64,000 nt of DNA, taken from assembly GCF_019693445.1 (NCBI RefSeq), contig NZ_JAHRBL010000003.1:62001-126000 (forward strand), given 5' to 3'. The notes beneath the pieces are model-generated. The model saw only the letters and a list, made by a program, of their open reading frames with translations. It did not search any database and was not told where the DNA came from. Every line of letters begins with the position of its first letter. Within the stretch, counting starts at the first letter, position 1. This document shows positions 39,770 to 51,214 of this stretch, piece by piece. This DNA is from Deinococcus aquaedulcis (GTDB taxonomy: Bacteria; Deinococcota; Deinococci; Deinococcales; Deinococcaceae). The position numbers and the translations under genes were made by a program.

Positions 39770-40938
39770 CCCCGCCCCTGCGCGTGGGCGTTATCCTCGG
39801 CAGCGTGCGCGCCGCTGTCGTTGTTCTGGTTGCCCTGGCGGGTGTGGGCGCCCTGCTGGCCCCTGCCGTTCCCTTTCTGAGCCGCTACGGCACCCTGCCC
39901 AAAAAAGCGGATGGCCCCGTTAATGTCCTACTGGCCGGCGTGGACGTGAACTACGACGACACGGCCCCAGTCTGGCCCTACCCCGCCAAGCCCGAAAATT
40001 ACAATGGCCGCACCGATACCATCATGCTGGCGCAGGCGTGGCCGGACGGCCGCGTGAACCTGCTGAGCATCCCACGCGACTCCTGGGTGAATATCCCTGG
40101 TTACGGCTGGGGCAAGATCAACGGCGCCAACGCGCATGGCGGCCCCGGGATGCTGGTGCGCGCCGTCGAGAGCCTGACTGGCTTGCGGGTGGATGCCCAC
40201 GCCCTCCTGAGCCTGAACGCCCTGCCCGCCCTGACCGACGCGGCCGGCGGCGTGACCGTGGACGTGCAGCAGGCCATGAAGTACGACGACAAGGCCGGCA
40301 ACCTCCACATTGATCTGAAACCGGGCCGCCAGCGCCTGAACGGCGAACAGGCGGTGGGCTTTCTGCGCTTTCGCAAGGACAACCTGGGCGATATTGGCCG
40401 CATTGCCCGCCAGCAGCAGTTTCTGGGGGCCCTGGCCGCGCAGTCGAAAAACCCGCTGCACTGGTGGCGCCTGCCCGCCATGGTGGGTGCGGCGGACCGC
40501 AACATGAAAACCAACCTCAGCCGGGCGCAGGTGGCGGCCCTGCTGGGCGCGGCCCTGGGGGGGGTGAAGCTGCAAACCTTCAGCGTGCCCGGCGATTTCG
40601 GTGCCGGCGGCACCTGGGCGGTGGACCGCGCCGCGCTGCAGGCCACTGTTGCCAAGCACTTCCGCGACCCCAACGACCCGCGCACCCTGGGCGTGGCCGT
40701 GGTGAACACCGACGCCCCAGACGGCAGCGCCCGGCGCCTGAAAGCCCGCCTGGAAGCCCTGGGCTACACCAACGTCTGGATCGTGAACGAGGCGCGCGCC
40801 CCCGCCACCACCACCGCCACAGGCGAGGCCGCCGCGCGGGTGCTGCAGGACGTGGGCCACGGCGCCGTCTCACAGGCCGCCGGAGCCCCCGGCGCCGACG
40901 TGACCGTGCGTCTGGGCAACGACACCCCGGGCGAGTAA
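39766..40938 (+). CDS. LytR-CpsA-Psr (LCP) family cell-envelope protein
   Basis: A 390-residue protein with one N-terminal TM helix (VVVLVALAGVGALLAPAVPFL). The extracytoplasmic LCP domain has the catalytic region NGRTDTIMLAQ, SIPRDSWVNIPGYGWGKINGANAHGGPGM and GFLRFRKDNLGDIGRIARQQQFL, which together supply the Arg/Asp residues that bind polyprenyl pyrophosphate. A smaller LytR_C-like domain follows (VAVVNTDAPDGSARRLKARLEALGY...). LCP enzymes attach glycopolymers from lipid carriers to peptidoglycan or other cell-wall acceptors. It is the second gene of the GNAT operon. Confidence 0.9.
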   Translation: MTPPLRVGVILGSVRAAVVVLVALAGVGALLAPAVPFLSRYGTLPKKADGPVNVLLAGVDVNYDDTAPVWPYPAKPENYNGRTDTIMLAQAWPDGRVNLLSIPRDSWVNIPGYGWGKINGANAHGGPGMLVRAVESLTGLRVDAHALLSLNALPALTDAAGGVTVDVQQAMKYDDKAGNLHIDLKPGRQRLNGEQAVGFLRFRKDNLGDIGRIARQQQFLGALAAQSKNPLHWWRLPAMVGAADRNMKTNLSRAQVAALLGAALGGVKLQTFSVPGDFGAGGTWAVDRAALQATVAKHFRDPNDPRTLGVAVVNTDAPDGSARRLKARLEALGYTNVWIVNEARAPATTTATGEAAARVLQDVGHGAVSQAAGAPGADVTVRLGNDTPGE

Positions 40939-41013
40939 AGGGAGCCGCGAGGACCCATCCATTCTGTCTAGACACCCGTTTCTGAAACGATTTAGCCAGC
41001 TGGCCCCACCTGT

Positions 41014-41019
41014 TACCCT
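41014..41019 (+). promoter_or_regulatory. -10 box TACCCT, leaderless start
   Basis: TACCCT lies six bases before the ATG at 41026 of the glucosidase gene. Confidence 0.6.
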
Positions 41020-41025
41020 GCCCGC

Positions 41026-42621
<1,596 letters not shown>

Positions 42622-42637
42622 AGAAAGCAGGACGGGG

Positions 42638-42668
42638 ACGGGCGGCTTCTGCGGAGGCCGCCCGTTTC
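42638..42668 (+). terminator. Terminator of the glucosidase gene
   Basis: ACGGGCGGC (42638-42646) pairs with GCCGCCCGT (42657-42665), followed by TTC, 16 bases after the stop. Confidence 0.8.
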
Positions 42669-43062
42669 TGGTGGAAGGAGGGGGAGAGGGGGTTGGCCGT
42701 TAAATTTGACGGCCGCCGGCCTCAACCAGCGTCCAGAGACCGCGCTGGTGGCTGTTTCTTCCTTCTTGATCTCATCAAGGGTTCGGACAGGTTCAGCAAC
42801 TCGCCTGGTGCGGTCTGGCAGTTTTTGCTCCTCCCCCCTTGAGGTGGCCTCGTGGCTCTGTGCCGCAGGGGTTGGGGTCAGCGTTCCACACAGTCTTTCC
42901 GCTGCTGCGCCTTCCCCCACCTTGAACCCTGGCCGAAGCCTTGCGCATAGCGACAGCCTGGGTGTTGGAAACGCCCCTCCAAGCTACCCACGCCCTACTC
43001 TTTCTCAGGGCCAAACTCGGTACGTCCCGGGGCAACTCTAAATTTTTCCCTGCTCTCCGCTC
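42669..43062. other. Non-coding gap
   Basis: About 400 bases between convergent genes. It holds only a small hairpin (GGCCGT at 42695-42700 with ACGGCC at 42709-42714) around an AT-rich loop. Open frames here lack start signals and coherent composition. I see no gene, although GC is lower than in the flanks, which could mark decayed sequence. Confidence 0.5.
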
Positions 43063-43815
43063 TCAGTACGGCAGGCCCGCCAGGCGCAGCAGTTCCTGGC
43101 GCACCTCGGCGGCGTCGGCGGGGCGTTCGCGGCGCTCGGGGTGGGTCAGGGTCAGGTGCAGGGCGCCCAGGGGATCGGGGGTCAGGGGGTAGGGCTCTTC
43201 GGGGTCGGGGAGCGACCCGTGCAGCCCCCAGCCCAGCAGCACGCCCACACCGTACAGATCGCTTTCCGGGCCCAGGGGCTCGCCACGCGCCGCCTCGGGG
43301 CTCTGGAAGGCGGCGGTGCCCATGCGCGTGGGGGTGCTGAACGATTCGAAGGCGGGGCCCGACAGATCGTAGTCCACCAGCTTGGCGCGGCCGTCGTCTT
43401 CCACAATCACGTTTTCGGGCTTGATATCGCGGTGCACCAGTCCCAGGCTGTGCAGATAGCCCAGGGCGTCCAGCAGGTGCACCAGGGTCAGCAAGAAAGG
43501 GCGGCGCTCGGTAGAAGCGGCGGGGCGCTGACTGTAGCGCCCAAACAGCACCTCGCCGCGCGCCAGGGTGCTGATCAGGGCGGGCTGATCATCCACAGTG
43601 GTGCGGGCGATCACGCGGACCAGCCGGGGGTGGTCAAGGTGGTGGCCATGCTGGTACTCGCGGTCGGCGTAGCCTGCGAGGTGCGCCGGAAAGATCTTCA
43701 CGGCGCAGGGCTGCCCCGTGCGGTCCACCGCGAAATACACCAGACTGTGCGAACCCCGGCCCACCGGCCGGACCAGTCGCACACCGTCTCCCACCACCTG
43801 ACCCGCCAAAGGCAT
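43063..43815 (-). CDS. Minimal Ser/Thr protein kinase (Hanks-type), cytosolic
   Basis: A 250-residue kinase consisting of the catalytic domain only. Seen are a glycine-rich loop [16 protein letters not shown] lysine K40 (CAVKIF), catalytic loop [11 protein letters not shown] with D130 and N135, and a substrate-side SPEAARGE in place of APE. The metal motif is D148-Y-D and not DFG; the key first Asp is kept, and the Gly position is altered. There is no TM helix or extracellular sensor, unlike most PknB-type kinases. A TAGTTT box lies eight bases before the ATG. The target is unknown. Confidence 0.85.
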   Translation of the reverse strand: MPLAGQVVGDGVRLVRPVGRGSHSLVYFAVDRTGQPCAVKIFPAHLAGYADREYQHGHHLDHPRLVRVIARTTVDDQPALISTLARGEVLFGRYSQRPAASTERRPFLLTLVHLLDALGYLHSLGLVHRDIKPENVIVEDDGRAKLVDYDLSGPAFESFSTPTRMGTAAFQSPEAARGEPLGPESDLYGVGVLLGWGLHGSLPDPEEPYPLTPDPLGALHLTLTHPERRERPADAAEVRQELLRLAGLPY

Positions 43816-43889
43816 CGGCTTTCAAACTACACCACATCGGGGGGGGTGCGCTTCTCCCCTCCGGGGGCAGGGGGCGGGGGGCCGGTGTC

Positions 43890-43895
43890 TAGAAT
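43890..43895 (+). promoter_or_regulatory. -10 box TAGAAT
   Basis: TAGAAT lies six bases before an ATG at 43902 that opens a 19-codon frame upstream of the patatin-like gene. Confidence 0.5.
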
Positions 43896-43901
43896 TCGGC
43901 C

Positions 43902-43961
43902 ATGACCACAGAGCACTGCACCACCCAGGCGTGGACACGGGGCCCCCAGGAATGCGCGTGA
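43902..43961 (+). CDS. Possible 19-residue leaderless leader peptide
   Basis: The frame encodes [19 protein letters not shown] and stops at 43961. The evidence is the near-perfect TAGAAT box at the standard six-base spacing seen before many genes here. It could be a regulatory leader peptide for the patatin-like gene 109 bases downstream, or simply the transcript start with a chance ATG. It contains two Cys and no hydrophobic segment. Confidence 0.35.
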   Translation: MTTEHCTTQAWTRGPQECA

Positions 43962-44070
43962 GCTGGGCCCACCTTGCTTTCAGAAGCGGCAGGGAAGGGC
44001 CTTCATCGGCTGCTCCATCGCCACAGTGCCGTCTTTTCACGTCTGGCTTGCCGGCTCAGCGGGGGTCCGT

Positions 44071-44895
44071 ATGAAGGGCTACGGCCTGGTGCTGGGCGGC
44101 GGCGGCGCGCGTGGGCTGGCGCACATTGGCGTGTGGGAGGTGCTGGAAGCCCACAGCCTGAAACCGGCGGTGGTGGCGGGCACCAGCATGGGCGGGCTGG
44201 TGGGGGCCTTTATTGCGGCTGGCTACAGCGCCGCCGAGCTGGAGCGGCTGGCCCGGGGCGTGTCGTGGCGGCGCCTGCTGGACCTGCGGCCCACCCCGGG
44301 GCTGATCCGGCAGTCGGCCTTCAGCGCGTGGCTGGCGCAGCACCTGCCCGCTACCTTCGAGGAGCTGCCCACGCCGCTGGCGATCACCGCCACCGACCTG
44401 CTGTCGGGGCGCGCGGTGTACCTCACGCGCGGCAACCTGCACGACGCCCTGCGCGCCACCACGGCCTATCCCGGCGCCCTGGAACCCGTGCCCTACGAGG
44501 ACCTGCTGCTGTCCGACGGCGGGATTCTGAACCAGCTGCCAGTGGACGCCGCGCTGTTTCTGGGCGCGCGGCGGGTGCTGGCGGTGAATGTCACGGCCCC
44601 CGATCCTCTGGAATTAGAGGGGCGGCGCGTGCTGCCGCTGCCCTGGCGCCGGGGGGCCTCGCTGGGGCCGGTGCGCGCCCTGCGCCGCGCCGTGGAAATC
44701 ATGCAGGCGCAGCTGACGGACGCCCGCGTGAACCTCTACCGCCCGGACGTGCAGCTGCGCCCGCAGCTGGGCGACATCGACCTGATGACCTTTCACCGCG
44801 CCGAACAGGCCATTGCCGCCGGGCGGACCTCGGCGCTGGGCCAGCTGCCGCGCCTGCTGACGCTGCACAGCGCGCCCGCGCTGCCGGACGCCTGA
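44071..44895 (+). CDS. Patatin-like phospholipase
   Basis: A 274-residue lipid acyl hydrolase with the Ser-Asp dyad of patatins. It has an oxyanion loop [17 protein letters not shown] (5-21), nucleophile S39 in AGTSMGG and D149 in [12 protein letters not shown]. It resembles bacterial RssA/YlbK-type proteins of about 280-320 residues. It is probably cytosolic or membrane-associated and acts on phospholipids. The ATG at 44071 is preferred because the glycine loop begins at residue 5, as in the family, and GGGGGT precedes it; an in-frame ATG at 44026 would add 15 residues. Confidence 0.88.
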   Translation: MKGYGLVLGGGGARGLAHIGVWEVLEAHSLKPAVVAGTSMGGLVGAFIAAGYSAAELERLARGVSWRRLLDLRPTPGLIRQSAFSAWLAQHLPATFEELPTPLAITATDLLSGRAVYLTRGNLHDALRATTAYPGALEPVPYEDLLLSDGGILNQLPVDAALFLGARRVLAVNVTAPDPLELEGRRVLPLPWRRGASLGPVRALRRAVEIMQAQLTDARVNLYRPDVQLRPQLGDIDLMTFHRAEQAIAAGRTSALGQLPRLLTLHSAPALPDA

Positions 44896-44935
44896 AGCCT
44901 CCGGGGCCCTCCCGCCGCGCGCCTGCCCCGTCCGC

Positions 44936-44941
44936 TATGCT
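44936..44941 (+). promoter_or_regulatory. -10 box TATGCT before lepB
   Basis: TATGCT lies nine bases before the ATG at 44951, slightly farther than the usual spacing. Confidence 0.4.
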
Positions 44942-44950
44942 GCGCGGTGC

Positions 44951-45748
44951 ATGACCAGACCTGAGAAGCCCGCCCTGAGCCCCCTTCAGAAGTTGTGGAA
45001 GGAAGTGCTGGAACCCATCGTGTTTGCGGTGGTGATCACGCAGTTTGTCGCCACGCTGGTGGGGGTGGACGGCGTGAGCATGATGCCCAACCTGCGTGAC
45101 CGCGAGCGCGTGTTCGTGCCCAAGTACGAAACGTGGCTGCACAAGGCGGGCATTGGCGACTTCAAGCGTGGCGACATCCTGATTTTCAAGCCGCCCCGCG
45201 AGGCCAGCGCCAAGATTGGCAACCTGAACAAGGCCGCGCCCCTGAACCTGTGGACCTACCGGCCCTTTCTGATCAAGCGCCTGATTGGCCTGCCCGGCGA
45301 CACCATCCGCATTCAGGGCGGCGAGGTCACGGTCAACGGCGTGCCGCTGGACTCGGGCTGGACCACCGACTTCTGGAAGGCCCAGGGCTGCTGGGACACG
45401 GAGAGCCCAGTGGCGAATCTGGCGCAGTCTTCGGGCATTGGGGGGTACACCACGGGCGTGGTGGAAGACCAGGAGACCTTCACCGTGCCGGCCGGCCACT
45501 ACTACGTGATTGGCGACAACCGCACCGCCACCGGTTCGGAGGACTCGCGCATCATCGGGCCGGTGCCCCGGCGCGACGTGGCGGGGCGCGCGGCAGCCGT
45601 GGTGTGGCCCATCATGCGCAAGGTGAACGTCAAGTACGACTGCGAGGGCGGCAACAAGCCCGAATACAGCGGCGACAGCGTGCTGAACTGGCGGGTGCTG
45701 GGCCGCCCGGCTGCCTTCAGCGAGTTGCAGAACGCCCTGAACCGCTAA
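44951..45748 (+). CDS. lepB: Signal peptidase I
   Basis: A 265-residue membrane serine protease that removes signal peptides from exported proteins. One TM helix ([18 protein letters not shown], about 22-39) precedes box [15 protein letters not shown] with nucleophile S43, box D with general base K109 in [16 protein letters not shown], and box [24 protein letters not shown]. An insertion of about 60 residues (112-175) between D and E is typical of long type I peptidases. A strong intrinsic terminator follows. Confidence 0.95.
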   Translation: MTRPEKPALSPLQKLWKEVLEPIVFAVVITQFVATLVGVDGVSMMPNLRDRERVFVPKYETWLHKAGIGDFKRGDILIFKPPREASAKIGNLNKAAPLNLWTYRPFLIKRLIGLPGDTIRIQGGEVTVNGVPLDSGWTTDFWKAQGCWDTESPVANLAQSSGIGGYTTGVVEDQETFTVPAGHYYVIGDNRTATGSEDSRIIGPVPRRDVAGRAAAVVWPIMRKVNVKYDCEGGNKPEYSGDSVLNWRVLGRPAAFSELQNALNR

Positions 45749-45784
45749 GCCCCAGCCCCCCGCAGCCCCGCACCGCTGCAACCA

Positions 45785-45816
45785 CGCCGCCCCAGGCCAC
45801 CCCGGGGCGGCGTTTT
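45785..45816 (+). terminator. Intrinsic terminator of lepB
   Basis: CGCCGCCCC (45785-45793) pairs with GGGGCGGCG (45804-45812), followed by TTTT, 37 bases after the stop. Confidence 0.9.
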
Positions 45817-45991
45817 CTGGGCCCCAGCTGCCCACCAACGGTTCAGCCCCTTTGAGCGCTCTGCGGAGAACAGGCGGACGGGTACACGTTTTCCCCTTAT
45901 ACCGGACTCCTCTGATTTCAGAAGCGCAGGGGTGCTTTTCCGCCGCCCGAGTCCCGCATGTGCGTGTTCGCGCGGCGCGCCCGCTCACCCC

Positions 45992-46090
45992 TCTCCGGCG
46001 ACTCACCTGGGTTCCGTATGACAAGAGATTCGGGGATCCCCGCCGGAGAAGGTGGGGCCTGGAAAGCGGCGCTACGACAGTCAGGTGAGT
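45992..46090 (+). ncRNA. Candidate pseudoknotted RNA before the GGDEF gene
   Basis: Two perfect 9-bp helices interleave. TCTCCGGCG (45992-46000) pairs with CGCCGGAGA (46041-46049), and the adjacent ACTCACCTG (46001-46009) pairs with CAGGTGAGT (46082-46090). This is H-type pseudoknot order, with a GGGGATCCCC palindrome (46032-46041) inside. It could be a structured leader or stand-alone RNA; TATACC near 45898 is a conceivable promoter. The strand is assumed from the downstream gene. The rest of 45817-46237 shows only the -10 box noted below. Confidence 0.4.
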
Positions 46091-46224
46091 GTGTCTAGCG
46101 TCCCAGACGACATTTCTTTCATGGCCTTCTTGCCCAGCTCAACTTTTCTCCGCCCCATCGCCCCACCCCCCGCTGGTTTTATTCACCCTCATGGCCTGCA
46201 AGCCCCCTGTGAGAACGGCGTTCC

Positions 46225-46230
46225 TATCCT
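46225..46230 (+). promoter_or_regulatory. -10 box TATCCT, leaderless start
   Basis: TATCCT lies seven bases before the ATG at 46238 and selects it within a longer open frame beginning at 46052. Confidence 0.6.
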
Positions 46231-46237
46231 GAACCGC

Positions 46238-47902
46238 ATGAGCCGCGCCACCGATCACAGCCCCCTGGGCCCGGCGACCCTGGCGGCCCTGGACGCGCAG
46301 ATTGCCCAGGCCGACGACCTTGTGGTGGTGGACCCAGCCCGGGCCGAGGCGCTGGCCCGCGCGGCAGCGGCCCAGGCCCAGGGGCTGAATCTGCCGCTCC
46401 AGGCAGGCCGCGCCGTGGTGCTGCTGGGCGCCACGCTGTTTTTTCAGGCCCGGTATGACGAAGCCCTGCAGGCCTTTGGGCAGGCGCTGGTGACTGCGCG
46501 GCAGTGCGGCGACGCCCCGCTGGAAGCGCGGGCCCTGAACGGCCTGGGCAATGTGGTCAGCCACCAGGGGGACTACGCCGGGGCGCTGGAATACTTCCTG
46601 AACAGTTCGCAGGTGGCGCAGGCCAGCGGCGACGAACAGGGCCGGGTGCGGGTGCTGAACAACATTGCCGCCGTGTGGGCCGAACTGGGCGAGCACGCCA
46701 GCGCCCTGGAAGCCCACCAGGAGGTGGTGGCCGTGGCCGCGCGCCTGGAGGACCGCAGCCTGCACAGCAGCGCCAGCGTGAACGTGATGGTGGACCACAA
46801 CGCCCTGGGCGAGCACGAGCACGCCCTGGCGATGGCCGACACCCTGCTGCCCCGGCTGCTGGAGAGCGAGATGCGCCAGCACATGGTGGTCACCCAGGCC
46901 TACCGGGCCCACAGCCTGCTGCACACCGGCCAGTTGGAAGCCGCCCAGGCCGTGATCCAGGACACCCTGCCGCTGGCCCAGGCCATTGCCGAGCAGGCGC
47001 ACGCGTGCCTGCTGCTGCTGATGCAGGGCCTGATTCTCCAGCGCCAGGGGCGACCCGCGCAAGCCCTGGCGCCCCTGGAACGCGCCCTGGCCCTGGCGCG
47101 CGAGCACGGCATTGGGCGCCAGGAGCAGGACGCCCTGGAAGCCCTGAGCGAGGTGCGTGAGGCCCTGGGCGACCTGGGCGGCGCCCTGGCCGATCTGCGC
47201 GCCCACCACGCCCTGGAACGCCGCATTCACGCTGAAGCGGTGGACCGCAAGACCAAGTTTCTGACCGCACAGTTTCAGCTCGAAGCCCTGCGCCGCGAAG
47301 CCGAGCAGGAGCGCCAGCGTGCCCAGCAGCTGCAGCAGGACCACGCCGCGCTACAGGAAGACCACGCCCTGCTGGCCCACCGCGCCGCCCACGACCCGCT
47401 GACCGGGCTGGCCAACCGCGCCCACTTCCAGGCGGCGGCTGAACAGGCGCTGCGCCGCGCGTCCAGTGCTCCCGTAGGCCTGCTGTTTCTGGACCTGGAC
47501 GGCTTCAAGGCCGTGAACGACACCCTGGGCCACGACGCGGGCGACGACCTGTTGCGGCAGGTGGGCGCGCGCCTGCGCGCCGGGGTGCGCCGCGAGGATC
47601 TGGTGGCCCGCCCCGGCGGCGACGAATTCACGGTGCTGCTGCCCGGCCTGCGCCGCCCCGACGACGCCCACCGGGTGGCCCGCCAGCTGCTGCAGCGGCT
47701 CGCAGAGCCCTTCACGGTGCAGGGGGAAGTCGTGCGCATCAGCGCGTCGGTGGGGGTGGCGGTGGCGCCGCACGACGGCCAGGATTTCGCCGCCCTGCAC
47801 CGCCGCGCCGATGAAGCCATGTACCGCGTGAAGCGCAGCGGCAAGAACGCCGTGCAGGGGGCGGACATAGGCACCCAGCCCGACCAAGACGGTCCCTCCT
47901 GA
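46238..47902 (+). CDS. TPR-GGDEF diguanylate cyclase
   Basis: A 554-residue soluble signalling protein. Residues about 15-330 form TPR repeats (ARALNGLGNVVSHQGDYAGALEYF; RVLNNIAAVWAELGEHASALEAH; and others). A Gln/Glu/Arg coiled coil follows (about 340-385), then a GGDEF domain (HDPLTGLANRAHF... and LFLDLDGFKAVNDTLGHDAGDDLL). The active-site GGDEF at 460-464 is intact, so it should make cyclic di-GMP. There are no TM helices. Tetratricopeptide-sensing cyclases usually respond to protein partners. A leaderless promoter fixes the start. Confidence 0.92.
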   Translation: MSRATDHSPLGPATLAALDAQIAQADDLVVVDPARAEALARAAAAQAQGLNLPLQAGRAVVLLGATLFFQARYDEALQAFGQALVTARQCGDAPLEARALNGLGNVVSHQGDYAGALEYFLNSSQVAQASGDEQGRVRVLNNIAAVWAELGEHASALEAHQEVVAVAARLEDRSLHSSASVNVMVDHNALGEHEHALAMADTLLPRLLESEMRQHMVVTQAYRAHSLLHTGQLEAAQAVIQDTLPLAQAIAEQAHACLLLLMQGLILQRQGRPAQALAPLERALALAREHGIGRQEQDALEALSEVREALGDLGGALADLRAHHALERRIHAEAVDRKTKFLTAQFQLEALRREAEQERQRAQQLQQDHAALQEDHALLAHRAAHDPLTGLANRAHFQAAAEQALRRASSAPVGLLFLDLDGFKAVNDTLGHDAGDDLLRQVGARLRAGVRREDLVARPGGDEFTVLLPGLRRPDDAHRVARQLLQRLAEPFTVQGEVVRISASVGVAVAPHDGQDFAALHRRADEAMYRVKRSGKNAVQGADIGTQPDQDGPS

Positions 47903-48160
47903 AGGGCTGTGGGGTGGAGGCGGCCAAAACAGCGGTGTGAACCGTCCTATGACCCCAGGTTGGACTGGGCCACCGCTGCGAACCCAGACTCGCGGGCCGG
48001 GAAGTCCTTAAGGCTGCCAGGAGCGCAGCCGGGTCCGCCCTGACGAATGGGGCCACTCACCACCCCACCACCACGCGCGGGAAGGTCGCCGGTTTCCCCT
48101 CTTCCAGCCGTGGCGACCCTTCCCAAACCACGCAGCCCTTCACCGGCACCGCCGCAGCGC

Positions 48161-48166
48161 CATACT
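48161..48166 (+). promoter_or_regulatory. -10 box CATACT
   Basis: CATACT, one base off TANNNT, lies six bases before the ATG at 48173. Confidence 0.45.
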
Positions 48167-48172
48167 GCCGGC

Positions 48173-49132
48173 ATGATCTCTGAGGCTTTACCTTCTCGGC
48201 TGCGGGTGGCGGTCGTGGGTGTGGGGGGCGTTGGCGGGTACTTTGGGGGCCGCTTGGCCCAGGCAGGCCACGAGGTCACCTTTGTGGCGCGCGGCGCGAC
48301 CCTGGCGGCCCTGCAGACACAGGGGCTGCGGGTGTTCAGTGCCCTGGGCGACTTCACCGTGCAGCCGGCGCGCGCCACCGACGACCCCGGCCATGTGGGC
48401 GAGGTGGACGCCGTCCTGGTGGCTGTCAAAGCGGGGCAGATCCCACACGTGGCCCACACCCTGAACCCTCTGCTGGGCCCGGGCACCGCTGTGCTCCCCA
48501 TGCAAAACGGCGTGGAAGCGGCAGATCAGCTGGCTGCGGCCCTGGGCGAAGCGTTCGTGCTGGGCGGGCTGTGCCGCATCATCAGCGCCATTGAGGCGCC
48601 CGGGGTGATCCGGCATTCGGGCGGGCACCCCAGCGTGACGTTTGGAGAATTCAGTGGCCAGCGCAGCGACCGGGTGCAGCGCCTGCAGCAGGCCTTTGAA
48701 GCGGCGGGCGTCACCGTGGACCTCCCCACAGACATCCGCGTGGCGATCTGGGAAAAGGCGCTGTTCGTGTCCTCACTGGGCGCCGTGGCGGCCGTGGCCC
48801 GCGCCACGATTGGCGAACTGCGCGCCCTTCCCGAAACCCGGGCACTGATCGAACGGGCCATGCAGGAGGTGGCGACCGTGGCCCACGCGCGTGGCGTGCC
48901 GCTCCCCGGGAACGCCGTGGCGGCGGCGCTGGCCTTTGTTGATGCCTTGCCCGCCGCTGGCACCACGTCCCTGCAGCGGGATATAGAGGCCGGGCGGCCC
49001 TCCGAACTGGACGCCCAACTGGGCGCCATCGTGCGCCTGGGCCGCGAAGCCGGGGTGCCCACGCCGGTGTACGACTTCGCGTGGCGCTGCCTGCTGCCCC
49101 AGGAACGCCGCGCCCAGCCACTCAGTGGCTAG
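48173..49132 (+). CDS. Ketopantoate reductase family enzyme (PanE/ApbA-type)
   Basis: A 319-residue NADPH-dependent 2-dehydropantoate 2-reductase-like enzyme. The N-terminal Rossmann loop is VVGVGGVGGYFGGRLAQAGHEVTFVARG. VDAVLVAVKAGQIPHVAHTL and LPMQNGVEAADQLAAALG follow. The C-terminal helical domain contains the family lysine region (IWEKALFVSSLGAVAAVARATIGEL) and RPSELDAQLGAIVRLGREAGVPTPV. It likely reduces ketopantoate to pantoate for coenzyme A synthesis; paralogues with other substrates exist, so I leave the symbol blank. The start is set by a -10 box six bases upstream. Confidence 0.85.
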   Translation: MISEALPSRLRVAVVGVGGVGGYFGGRLAQAGHEVTFVARGATLAALQTQGLRVFSALGDFTVQPARATDDPGHVGEVDAVLVAVKAGQIPHVAHTLNPLLGPGTAVLPMQNGVEAADQLAAALGEAFVLGGLCRIISAIEAPGVIRHSGGHPSVTFGEFSGQRSDRVQRLQQAFEAAGVTVDLPTDIRVAIWEKALFVSSLGAVAAVARATIGELRALPETRALIERAMQEVATVAHARGVPLPGNAVAAALAFVDALPAAGTTSLQRDIEAGRPSELDAQLGAIVRLGREAGVPTPVYDFAWRCLLPQERRAQPLSG

Positions 49133-49144
49133 GGGCGCCTTGCG

Positions 49145-49510
<366 letters not shown>

Positions 49511-49517
49511 GGGCCCC

Positions 49518-49523
49518 AGGGTA
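49518..49523 (-). promoter_or_regulatory. -10 box TACCCT, leaderless start
   Basis: TACCCT on the minus strand lies seven bases before the ATG at 49510. It is 14 bases from the divergent TACGCT box of the next gene. Confidence 0.55.
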
Positions 49524-49537
49524 TACGCCCGGGAGGG

Positions 49538-49543
49538 TACGCT
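49538..49543 (+). promoter_or_regulatory. -10 box TACGCT, leaderless start
   Basis: TACGCT lies six bases before the ATG at 49550. Confidence 0.6.
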
Positions 49544-49549
49544 CGGGGC

Positions 49550-50134
49550 ATGGCTCCCCCACCCTGGCACCTGCGTGGCCGCGCCTGGATGGCCGTCTAT
49601 GCCCGGCCCCAGCCCGGCGCAGTGCTGCTGGTGCGCTACAGCCACTCGCCCGTGGGCCCCTACGACGAGGTGATGTGGGTGGCCCTGGGCGCCCCCAGCC
49701 CGGCCGGGCCACGCCCACAGGTGACGCGCATTGCGGTGAGCACGCCGCAGAGCGTGACCTGGGGCCGGGCGAACTGGGGCATTCCCAAAACGCTGGCCCG
49801 CTTCGAGTGGCTGGGCACGCCAGAGCGCGGGCAGGTGCGCATTCAGGAGGAAGGCCGCCCGCTGGCCCACCTCGCGTTTCAGGGCTTTGGCCCGGCGCTG
49901 CCGGTGTCTGCGGTGCCCGTTCCGGCCCCCTGGCGCACCCTGGCCCAGCCCCGGCTGGACGGCGAAAACGGCTGGTGGCTGACCCGGGTGGGCCTGACCG
50001 GCCGCGTGCAACCCGCCCGCCTGAGCGTGGTGGACGCGGGGGCCCTGCGCCTGGGGCTGGACCGCGTGCGGCCCCTGGTGACGGTGGCGGTGCCGTCGGG
50101 CCACCTGCACTTTCCGGTCCCCACGCCTGCCTGA
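49550..50134 (+). CDS. Acetoacetate-decarboxylase-like protein
   Basis: A 194-residue protein of the acetoacetate decarboxylase-like fold. Recognisable pieces are LLVRYSHSPVGPYDEVMWVALG, RIAVSTPQSVTWGRANWGIPKTLARFEW, where the Lys of WGIPK aligns with the segment preserved in the superfamily, and the beta-rich C-terminus. It is shorter than true acetoacetate decarboxylases (about 245), and decarboxylase activity cannot be assumed; many relatives are uncharacterised. A leaderless promoter sets the start. It is followed by the aldo/keto reductase gene after 51 bases. Confidence 0.72.
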   Translation: MAPPPWHLRGRAWMAVYARPQPGAVLLVRYSHSPVGPYDEVMWVALGAPSPAGPRPQVTRIAVSTPQSVTWGRANWGIPKTLARFEWLGTPERGQVRIQEEGRPLAHLAFQGFGPALPVSAVPVPAPWRTLAQPRLDGENGWWLTRVGLTGRVQPARLSVVDAGALRLGLDRVRPLVTVAVPSGHLHFPVPTPA

Positions 50135-50185
50135 CCGGTCGTTCGGGGTCAACCATCCCCGGGGCGCGGTGGAATAGTGCCGGAT

Positions 50186-51210
<1,025 letters not shown>

Positions 51211-51214
<4 letters not shown>

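Noticed and set aside
42706..43041. Open frame of 111 codons in the gap after the glucosidase gene
   Set aside because: No -10 box or Shine-Dalgarno, no coherent hydrophobic or helical pattern, and no recognisable family.
46011..46021. TTCCGTATGA resembling the end of the stop-codon MITE in reverse
   Set aside because: Only about nine bases match; the next bases do not follow either MITE copy and no second end lies about 183 bases away.
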